Positions 6,429 to 13,074 of a DNA stretch of 25,542 bases are shown piece after piece. The notes under the pieces are model-generated. The model was not told the origin of the DNA. It searched no databases and worked only from the letters and a program-made list of their open reading frames with translations. The translations under genes and the position numbers were made by a program. How positions within the stretch are numbered: the stretch's first letter is position 1; each line of letters begins with the position of its first letter. The DNA comes from Verrucomicrobia bacterium UBA1727 (lineage in GTDB: Bacteria > Verrucomicrobiota > Kiritimatiellia > RFP12 > UBA1067), in contig DCIL01000098.1 in assembly GCA_002315875.1 (NCBI GenBank), positions 1 through 25,542 of the forward strand, given 5' to 3'.

Positions 6429-8672
6429 ATGGATAAGATGCTATCGCTGTTGAAGGCAGTGGCGATTCCCTTTGTGCTGTCCGCAATCGCCTTTGCCGTG
6501 ATTATGATCTTCGGCGTGCCCGGGGTGGATCCGTCGCTTTGGGATGAACTTGCGGTCACGGCCCAGGTTAGACCTCCGCAGGCGATTTTCCCAGGCATGT
6601 GGCGCATCCTCGTGGGGTGGATGTTCAGTGCCTTTGGCATTGGCTCGGCGTTGTCGGTTCTGAAGGTTCTCGGTGCGGCGGTCGCGGCGCTTTGTGTTTT
6701 CTATGTCTACAGCATCATCTACGTGCTGTTGCCGTATTTGATCCGCACGGGTGTCAACTACAAGGTCTGGCGCAATTGGATTGTTCCCGGCTCTGCCGCG
6801 CTCGGTGCAGTCATCTTCATGCTCAGCGATCCGCTTTGGCGCGTCTCGAGCTTCTTCTCTCCCGACCAGTTCCGCCTCGTCCTTTTCCTCGGCATCGTCT
6901 ATCTGATGATGCGTTGGCTTTCCCGCGGCAGCCGTTGGCGTCTCTTTCCGCTGTTTGGTCTCATGGGCGTTATGGCGGCCGAGACGCCGTTCGCGTTTAT
7001 CCTTCCGCCGGTGTGCGTGCTGGCGTATTATCTTTGCTGGGGGATGATCCTCGATGACATTCGTCAGCGTCCCGAGAAGCTCGATTCGCCGGATAAGATG
7101 CCGAAGTGGCGCATGTTCTTCTGCTTCCTCGGTGGTCTCGCGCTTGCCATTTACCTCAACGTTCAGGAGTTCATTTCGCTCGGTGGTTTGGAGGCGAACG
7201 CGTGGTCGGCCTCCGACATCTATTTCCGTTATGGCGGCGGATACTGGCGAGTTCTCGCCGGGGCGTCGTCCATCATCGGCTGGGTGCTCGGCCTTGGTTT
7301 CGGACTCTTCCCGCTCGTCGCGGCGATTCGGATCTTCCCGCTGACCGTCCGCGACGATCGTCAGATGCCGTTCAATTTCGGAGTGATGATGTTCTTCGTC
7401 GGTTCGATGGCGGTTCTGCAGACGGGCATTTTTCCCGCGGCCAGGTTCTGGACGTTCACCAAGGACATCCTGCTCGTCCATTCCGGCTTCCTTCTGAACT
7501 TCTACGTCTTCTGTTCGGCGGTGACGGTTGCGATGTTTGCGGCCGCCTTTACGATGGAATGCCAGCGCAAGTATCTGGTGGACAAGACCCGCGCGCCAGG
7601 TCCGCTCCTCCGGTATCTCGTGCCGTTCATTTCAGTCCTGCTCGTTGCGGGGGTGGTGATTCACGTAGATCATAAGACTGAGGCGGAGGTGCAGCGCATC
7701 GTGGAGGACGCGGTGAATGAGATCGTGACCGAGTGCGGTGACGCCGAGTTCATCTTCACCGACGGACGGCTGGACAGCGCAATCGAATTGAAGGCGAAGG
7801 TCCGCGGACTTCCATTGAAGACGCTCAACATGATGTCCGGTCCCGATGAATACGATGTCTTCATCCGCTCCCGTCATTTCGTCAAGGACAGCGAGGACTT
7901 CAAGAGTGCCGAGACGGGAGTTCCCGCCTTGCTGCGCATCTGGGCGGGTGAGAAGCCGCATGGTATGGACAAGGCCGCGCTCCAGCTCGGCTTCGAATTC
8001 TGGCGTCGCGAGCAGAAGCCGCTTCCGACCTGTTCGGGTATGGTCGCCCGCGAGAAGGGGATGAGCGAGAAGGAGGCGAAGGAAGGCATCGAGCGCTCGA
8101 AGAAGCTTTCCAAGCGCATTCTCGACATCACGGAGAAGGCGGAGAGTGCGGACTGCACGCGCGATCTTTCGAGCGCGCTTTCCGCTGTCTCCTGGCGACT
8201 TGCGCGTTTCGCGCGTCTGCGTAACGATGAGGAACTTGCCAACACGCTCGACCTTTCCAACAGTGCGCTCAAGAAGATGCTCTCGATCATCGAATACGAG
8301 CGCCTCAGGACCTTCATGCAGCTCACGCCTCGCGAAGGACTGCAGCTCGCGCTCAAGCGGGCGGACTTCACCGAGGCGCGGCGCTATTCCGCCGCGGTGC
8401 TCCGCTATGACGAGGATGATCCGGAGGCGAACTTCGGCATGGGCATGAGTTCATTGCAGCTTAGACGCTATGAGGACGCCGAGCGCTATATGAAGCGCGT
8501 TTTGAAGCGTCGTCCCGACGAGCCCGCCGCCCTCAACAACCTTTCGATCATCGCGCGCAAGCTCAAGCACTATGACGAAGCGATCAGCTATGCGCAGAAG
8601 GCGATCAAGCTGCTGCCCGATTCCAAGGAAGTGCAGAAGACGCTTTCGGACGCGCTCAAGAAGGCACCTTGA
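6429..8672 (+). CDS. Polytopic membrane protein with C-terminal TPRs (GT-C/DUF2723-like architecture)
   Basis: This 747-residue protein has about nine to eleven membrane segments in residues 1-415, then a soluble region. Three TPR-like helical pairs (e.g. ALNNLSIIARKLKHYDEA) occupy about 635-745. The loop after the first helix, DPSLWDELAVTAQVRPP, is placed like the acidic loop of GT-C membrane glycosyltransferases; DUF2723 proteins have a comparable GDSGEL...HPPGYP loop and often C-terminal TPRs. A role as a lipid-linked-sugar transferase or glycan assembly protein is therefore possible, but the similarity is by pattern only. It opens unit 2, with its own promoter and a GGGAG ribosome site, and is followed by a 1-nt overlap with the ferredoxin gene. 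The membrane/TPR layout is firm; the function is open. Confidence 0.8.
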   Translation: MDKMLSLLKAVAIPFVLSAIAFAVIMIFGVPGVDPSLWDELAVTAQVRPPQAIFPGMWRILVGWMFSAFGIGSALSVLKVLGAAVAALCVFYVYSIIYVLLPYLIRTGVNYKVWRNWIVPGSAALGAVIFMLSDPLWRVSSFFSPDQFRLVLFLGIVYLMMRWLSRGSRWRLFPLFGLMGVMAAETPFAFILPPVCVLAYYLCWGMILDDIRQRPEKLDSPDKMPKWRMFFCFLGGLALAIYLNVQEFISLGGLEANAWSASDIYFRYGGGYWRVLAGASSIIGWVLGLGFGLFPLVAAIRIFPLTVRDDRQMPFNFGVMMFFVGSMAVLQTGIFPAARFWTFTKDILLVHSGFLLNFYVFCSAVTVAMFAAAFTMECQRKYLVDKTRAPGPLLRYLVPFISVLLVAGVVIHVDHKTEAEVQRIVEDAVNEIVTECGDAEFIFTDGRLDSAIELKAKVRGLPLKTLNMMSGPDEYDVFIRSRHFVKDSEDFKSAETGVPALLRIWAGEKPHGMDKAALQLGFEFWRREQKPLPTCSGMVAREKGMSEKEAKEGIERSKKLSKRILDITEKAESADCTRDLSSALSAVSWRLARFARLRNDEELANTLDLSNSALKKMLSIIEYERLRTFMQLTPREGLQLALKRADFTEARRYSAAVLRYDEDDPEANFGMGMSSLQLRRYEDAERYMKRVLKRRPDEPAALNNLSIIARKLKHYDEAISYAQKAIKLLPDSKEVQKTLSDALKKAP

Positions 8673-9436
8673 TGATGAAGAAGTGGATTGTTCGCGTATT
8701 GGCGTCGGCGGTTTTCGCGGCGCTCGTGGCGGTTTTCGTAGCGCCGGTTCCTGAAGTCGTCCGTTACCTCGGCTGGACGCCGTCCGTGCAGTTGGTGCCG
8801 GCCGTTCTCGCCGGTTCGGCCGTGGTGCTGGTAGTGCTCGCGGTAGCGACGATTCTCTTCGGTCGCGTCTACTGTGCCGTGATATGTCCGCTCGGCGTTC
8901 TTCAGGACCTCGTGCGCGTCCTCGCCTGGCCATTCAACCGTCTGCGCCGCGGCAAGCTTGTCGTTCATGGCAAGCCGAGATTTCTGCGCCTTCGCTACGT
9001 GATGCTCGCGATGTTCGTGCCTGCGCTCTTTTTCGGCTTCGGCTTCCTGATTGAGCCGTATGCGATCTTCGGACGCTTCCTCACCTTCGTGGTTCATAGC
9101 GACCTTGATATTCCGTTCGCGCTCAAGGTGTTTGCGTCCGCCTTCATCCTCGCCATCGTCATTGCCGCGGTCGTTGAGGCGCGCTGGTGGTGTAATACGG
9201 TCTGTCCCGTGGGCGCGTTCCTCGGCCTCATCCAGCGCTTCTCGCTCTTCCATCTTCGCATTGACAAGGCCAGGTGTACGGGCTGTGACCGGTGCGTGAA
9301 GGCCTGCGCGAAGGGCGTCATACCTTCGGGCAAGGACAAGGTACTGGATCTTACGCGCTGCATTTCCTGCTACGACTGCGCCGGCAGCTGCAAGTTCGAT
9401 GCGCTTTCGTTCAATTTCAAATCCAAGAAAACATAA
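8672..9436 (+). CDS. Membrane polyferredoxin, NapH/NosR/CcoG-like 4Fe-4S protein
   Basis: This is a 254-residue membrane protein with about four or five transmembrane helices and four cysteine clusters. Two CxxxCP motifs, C68/C72 (YCAVICPLG) and C174/C178 (WCNTVCPVG), are typical of the NapH/NosR/CcoG membrane family. They are followed by two C-terminal 4Fe-4S motifs, C202-C205-C208-C212 and C230-C233-C236-C240. The family moves electrons between quinol or cytoplasmic donors and periplasmic or membrane oxidoreductases. No partner reductase gene is in the window, so the electron acceptor is unknown. I chose the ATG at 8672, which overlaps the previous stop (TGATG); a TTG at 8669 and an ATG at 8675 are alternatives that change only one residue. 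The end overlaps metK by one base. Confidence 0.88.
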   Translation: MMKKWIVRVLASAVFAALVAVFVAPVPEVVRYLGWTPSVQLVPAVLAGSAVVLVVLAVATILFGRVYCAVICPLGVLQDLVRVLAWPFNRLRRGKLVVHGKPRFLRLRYVMLAMFVPALFFGFGFLIEPYAIFGRFLTFVVHSDLDIPFALKVFASAFILAIVIAAVVEARWWCNTVCPVGAFLGLIQRFSLFHLRIDKARCTGCDRCVKACAKGVIPSGKDKVLDLTRCISCYDCAGSCKFDALSFNFKSKKT

Positions 9437-10620
9437 TGAAACACAATCACTCTCACGTATTCACCTCGGAATCGGTTTCCGAGGGACATCCCGACAAGGT
9501 CGCTGACCGCATTTCCGACGCCATTCTCGACGCCTGCCTCAAGCTGGACAAGAACGCCCATGTCGCCTGCGAGACGATGTGCGGGCACAATGTCGTCGTC
9601 AACATGGGCGAGATCACTTGCCGCAATTTCAAGAAGATCGATACCGAGAAGATCGCCCGCCGCTGTGCGAAGGCCATCGGCTACGATCGCGCCGATGAGG
9701 GCTTTGACTGCGAGTCGTTCGAATATCTGACTCATCTTCACGGACAGTCCCCGGACATCGCCCGCGGCGTGAACCGTGCCTCGAAGGCGAAGCAGGGCGC
9801 TGGCGATCAGGGTATGATGTTCGGCTATGCGACGAACGAAACCGCGTCCTACATGCCCGCGGCGATCGTGTATTCGCACGGACTTCTCAAGATGTTCGCC
9901 GATCTTCGCAAGAGCGGAAAGTGTCCGTTCCTGCGTCCCGATTCCAAGAGCCAGCTCTCCGTCGTCTACGAGAATGGACGTCCCGTGTCCATCGAGACCG
10001 TGGTCATCTCGCACCAGACGACCGAGAAGGGGGCGACCAAGAAGAACTACGAGACGATCAAGAAACTTGCCGCGGACTATCTGAAGAAGACGGGACTGCT
10101 CACGCCGAAGACGCGCTTTTATATCAATCCGACCGGCAAGTTCGTGGTCGGCGGACCTTCGGGTGACTCGGGCCTCACCGGTCGCAAGATCATCGTCGAT
10201 ACCTACGGCGGCATGGCCGCTCATGGCGGTGGTGCTTTTTCGGGCAAGGATCCTTCGAAGGTCGACCGTTCGGCCGCGTATTACGCGCGTTATGCCGCGA
10301 AGAACATTGTTGCCGCGGGACTCGCCGAGCGCTGTCAGATTCAGGTCGCCTACGCGATCGGAGTCGACAAGCCGGTCTCGTTCTGCGTGAAGACGTTCGG
10401 AACTGCCGCGCCCGGTATCACCAATGCCGATCTCGAGGCGATGCTCAAGTCCGGCAAGGTCTTCGACTTCCGTCCCTACGCGCTCATCCGCGACTTGAAG
10501 CTCCTGACGCCGAAAGGGTGGAGTTATGAGGATACCGCGGCGTACGGACATTTCGGCCGCGACCTCTTCCCGTGGGAGAAGCTTGACCGCGTCGAGAAGC
10601 TGAAGAAGTACTTCAAGTGA
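9436..10620 (+). CDS. metK: S-adenosylmethionine synthetase
   Basis: This 394-residue cytoplasmic enzyme makes S-adenosylmethionine from methionine and ATP. The N-terminal FTSESVSEGHPDK is the family signature. GDQGMMFGYATNET and GGGAFSGKDPSKVDRS are the two conserved ATP/phosphate loops, and the length is normal. The open frame extends upstream to 9292, but the ATG at 9436 is the right start: it overlaps the ferredoxin stop (TAATG) and gives the expected MKHNHSHVFTSES beginning. There is no room for a SAM riboswitch or separate promoter, so expression follows unit 2. AdoMet supply has no obvious link with the flanking membrane genes. Confidence 0.98.
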   Translation: MKHNHSHVFTSESVSEGHPDKVADRISDAILDACLKLDKNAHVACETMCGHNVVVNMGEITCRNFKKIDTEKIARRCAKAIGYDRADEGFDCESFEYLTHLHGQSPDIARGVNRASKAKQGAGDQGMMFGYATNETASYMPAAIVYSHGLLKMFADLRKSGKCPFLRPDSKSQLSVVYENGRPVSIETVVISHQTTEKGATKKNYETIKKLAADYLKKTGLLTPKTRFYINPTGKFVVGGPSGDSGLTGRKIIVDTYGGMAAHGGGAFSGKDPSKVDRSAAYYARYAAKNIVAAGLAERCQIQVAYAIGVDKPVSFCVKTFGTAAPGITNADLEAMLKSGKVFDFRPYALIRDLKLLTPKGWSYEDTAAYGHFGRDLFPWEKLDRVEKLKKYFK

Positions 10621-10637
10621 AAATCGCGCGGAGACGC

Positions 10638-10642
10638 GGAGG
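10638..10642 (+). promoter_or_regulatory. Ribosome binding site GGAGG fixing the ATG start at 10649
   Basis: GGAGG lies 6 nt before the ATG at 10649. It rules against the in-frame TTG at 10643, which would leave no spacing. It sits in the 28-nt gap between metK and the fusion gene. Confidence 0.75.
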
Positions 10643-10648
10643 TTGGAA

Positions 10649-11272
10649 ATGAGTGAAGACATCAAGACGCTGCGGCAGGCGATAGATCGGGTCGACGAGC
10701 GTCTGGTTGAGGTGCTCAAAGAACGCTTCGCGCTGGTTGAGAAGATACAGCAAGCGAAGGCGGAGGCCAAGTTTCCGGCTCGGGATGAGGCCCGCGAACA
10801 GGAAATTCTTTCGCGAGTGCTCTCTCTTGCGCCCGATGCCGAGCGTGATACCGTGGCTGCGGTCTACGAACGGCTGTTCGGGTCCGCTTCAGGACTCATC
10901 GAGACCATAGCTCGCGGAGTCGCGATTCGCGACGGCAAGGTGCTCCTTTGCCGCGCGAAGGGCGGGGCGTCGACGTATCTGCCCGGGGGACACATCGAGT
11001 TCGGCGAGACCGGTGCGGTGGCGCTCGAGCGCGAGATCAGGGAGGAGCTCGGGGTAGAGGCCACGGTCGGCGAACTGATCGGGGTGATCGAGAACTCTTT
11101 TCTGCAGCACGGAAAGCGCCATTGCGAAATCAATCTCGTATATGAAATGAAACTCGAAACGAACGCGACCACGTCCCAGGAGGGATGGATCGAGTTCGAG
11201 TGGTGTCCGGTCGAAGCGGTTGAAAGTGCCAATCTGCTTCCCGATGCCGCCAGAAAGTTTGTAAGACCATGA
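10649..11272 (+). CDS. Chorismate mutase (AroQ type) fused to a Nudix hydrolase
   Basis: This 207-residue fusion starts with an AroQ-class chorismate mutase domain at about 1-80. The residues matching E. coli R11, R28, K39, D48, R51 and E52 are all present (R9, R26, K37, D46, R49, E50). The segment matching the last helix, with E. coli Q88, runs straight into the second domain and has no clear Gln/Glu equivalent. Residues 86-207 are a Nudix domain with a perfect Nudix box from G114 to V136 (GHIEFGE..., REIREELGV). Chorismate mutase makes prephenate for Phe/Tyr synthesis; Nudix enzymes hydrolyse nucleoside diphosphates linked to another group. The stop overlaps the mazG start (ATGA), so two pyrophosphohydrolase activities are coupled. 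Mutase activity may be altered; the substrate of the Nudix part is unknown. Confidence 0.92.
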   Translation: MSEDIKTLRQAIDRVDERLVEVLKERFALVEKIQQAKAEAKFPARDEAREQEILSRVLSLAPDAERDTVAAVYERLFGSASGLIETIARGVAIRDGKVLLCRAKGGASTYLPGGHIEFGETGAVALEREIREELGVEATVGELIGVIENSFLQHGKRHCEINLVYEMKLETNATTSQEGWIEFEWCPVEAVESANLLPDAARKFVRP

Positions 11273-11922
11273 ATGGAATAGAACGACTTCACGAAATCAT
11301 GACGCGGCTTCGGGATCCTGAGAAGGGATGTCCGTGGGATCGCGTGCAGACGCTTGAGACCTTGAAGCCCTGCGTGCTCGAGGAAACCTACGAACTACTG
11401 GCGGCGATGGATCGTCCCGAAGACAAGGCCAATCATATCGAGGAGCTGGGGGACGTCCTACTGCAGGTGATGTTCCAGTCCGTGATGGCGGAACAGACCG
11501 GAGAGTTCACCTTCGATGATGTCGCCAATGCGATTGCGGACAAGCTCGTGCACCGCCATCCGCATGTCTTCGGCGATGTGAAGGCGGACGATGCCGCGAC
11601 CGTCCTGAAGAATTGGGAGCACATCAAGCAGATGGAGCACAAGAAGGAAGCGCGGCATTCCGCATTGGATGGCGTGCCTGCGACCCTGCCTGCGCTTTTG
11701 AAGGCGCGGCGGACGATGGAGAAGGCCAAGCGCATCGGCTACGAGGAAGATCTGCCGAAGGTCGAGATCAAGGGTGATCCCGGCGAGTTCCTGCTCGCCG
11801 TCGTAAAGTCGATCGCCGGGCTCGGCATCGACAGCGAGGCGGCGCTTGAGAAAGCCACCGCCGCCTATGCCGAGAGATTTCGCAAGTTTGAGAGCTGCAA
11901 GAAACAAGAAGTTAGTGAGTAA
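11269..11922 (+). CDS. mazG: Nucleoside triphosphate pyrophosphohydrolase MazG
   Basis: This 217-residue cytoplasmic enzyme hydrolyses NTPs to NMP and pyrophosphate, cleaning the nucleotide pool. LRDPEKGCPWDRVQT near the N-terminus is the MazG signature. The Mg-binding helices are E38-E39...E42 (LEETYE) and E58-E59...D62 (EELGD), and HRHPHVFGD follows at about 92-100. The length is a little under that of the two-domain E. coli enzyme (263 aa), and the C-terminal repeat looks shortened. The start overlaps the chorismate mutase-Nudix stop by 4 nt, which points to joint expression. Confidence 0.95.
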   Translation: MNGIERLHEIMTRLRDPEKGCPWDRVQTLETLKPCVLEETYELLAAMDRPEDKANHIEELGDVLLQVMFQSVMAEQTGEFTFDDVANAIADKLVHRHPHVFGDVKADDAATVLKNWEHIKQMEHKKEARHSALDGVPATLPALLKARRTMEKAKRIGYEEDLPKVEIKGDPGEFLLAVVKSIAGLGIDSEAALEKATAAYAERFRKFESCKKQEVSE

Positions 11923-11934
11923 GGGTGTAGTCGT

Positions 11935-13074
11935 ATGAAACTTTTGCCTGATCCGAAGGAATATCCGGAAAATCGTCTATTCTGTCTCGACATGCTGCGC
12001 GGGCTGGACATGTTCTACCTCGCCTCGCTTTCGGGCGTTGTGGTCGCGCTTTGCAAGGCGCTCAACTGTCCGGCGGCGGCAGATTTCCTCGGCAGCCATC
12101 CGTGGTATGGCTTTACGCTTTACGACATCATCATGCCGCTGTTTATCTTCATGAGCGGCGCGGCGATTCCGCTGGCGCTCGGACGGCGGCTGGATGGCGA
12201 GGGACGTCCCACGGCCGCGTTTCACAAGCATGTGTGGTCCAGATTCGCACTTCTCTGGATTCTCGGAATGGTTGCGCAAGGACGCCTCTGCACGCTCAAC
12301 CTTCTTCAGATCTCGCCCTACAACAACACGCTGCAGACGATTGCCATCGGCTATATCGTCGCCGCCTACGTGCTGCTGCTGAAGAGCTGGCATCTCAAGA
12401 TCGCAATCCCGGTCGTGCTGTCCGCGATCTACGGTCTCGTCATCCATTTTTGCGGCGACTATACCGGACCTGGCAACGCAACGATGCCGGTCGAGAAGGT
12501 CATCGTCTCCGCAATCGTGCCTGCGGGCTCGGAATGGATCAAGTACCTCAACGGCAAAGCGTGCTACACCTGGTTCTTGCCGTCGTTGATGTTCCCGGTG
12601 ATTGCGCTTTGCGGTGCGTTCTCGACGATTCTCCTCTCGAACAGGCAGCTTACCGAGTGGAGACGCGCCATCTACGCGTTTGCGTTCGGCTTCGCATCGC
12701 TGGTCGCCGGACTGGTGCTGGAGGCGATGGGGGTCAAGTGCGTCAAGCACATCTTCACGGTCTCGTTCACGTTCCAGGCGATCGGCTATTCGGTGATTGC
12801 GCTTGCGGTGCTGTTCGTGCTCTGCGACATCTGGAAGCTTCGCCGCGGTACCGGCATCATCCTGCTTTACGGACAGTTCGCGCTCGCCGCGTATCTCTGC
12901 GAGGCGGTCTTCGCCGGAGCTTGCTATTCGGCAGGTGACCGCATCTTCGTCGGTTTCAAGCAGTTCGTGACGGCTCCGTTCGCTTCGGTGGTGAGCAGAA
13001 TCGGTTTCATGATCGTCGTCACTTTCGCATTGATCGTCTGGCGCGGCTACAAGCAAGCTCGAAAGGTTAAATAA
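11935..13074 (+). CDS. Membrane acyltransferase-like protein, DUF5009/HGSNAT family
   Basis: This 379-residue protein has about ten transmembrane helices. The opening R(L)FCLDMLRGLDMF, then HPWYGFTLYDIIMPLFIFMSGAAIPLAL, matches the DUF5009 / heparan-alpha-glucosaminide N-acetyltransferase (YeiB-related) family. Human HGSNAT transfers acetyl groups across a membrane to glucosamine; bacterial members are uncharacterised but common in polysaccharide-degrading PVC and Bacteroidota genomes. A weak AAGGG (11921-11925) lies 9 nt before the ATG, and 12 nt separate it from mazG. The next gene overlaps by one base and encodes an acetyl esterase/deacetylase, so this pair may add and remove acetyl groups on the same glycan; that is inference. 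Confidence 0.85.
   Translation: MKLLPDPKEYPENRLFCLDMLRGLDMFYLASLSGVVVALCKALNCPAAADFLGSHPWYGFTLYDIIMPLFIFMSGAAIPLALGRRLDGEGRPTAAFHKHVWSRFALLWILGMVAQGRLCTLNLLQISPYNNTLQTIAIGYIVAAYVLLLKSWHLKIAIPVVLSAIYGLVIHFCGDYTGPGNATMPVEKVIVSAIVPAGSEWIKYLNGKACYTWFLPSLMFPVIALCGAFSTILLSNRQLTEWRRAIYAFAFGFASLVAGLVLEAMGVKCVKHIFTVSFTFQAIGYSVIALAVLFVLCDIWKLRRGTGIILLYGQFALAAYLCEAVFAGACYSAGDRIFVGFKQFVTAPFASVVSRIGFMIVVTFALIVWRGYKQARKVK

Noticed and set aside
8669..8672. TTG start for the polyferredoxin gene
   Set aside because: The adjoining ATG at 8672 gives the standard TGATG overlap, and the protein differs by one residue only.
9292..9435. Upstream extension of metK by 48 codons
   Set aside because: The extension overlaps the cysteine motifs of the polyferredoxin in another frame, and MetK proteins begin near FTSESVSEGHPDK. 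The ATG at 9436 overlaps the previous stop and fits the family.
9380..9440. SAM riboswitch ahead of metK
   Set aside because: There is no intergenic space: the ferredoxin stop and metK start share a base, and no riboswitch-like fold is evident in the preceding coding sequence.
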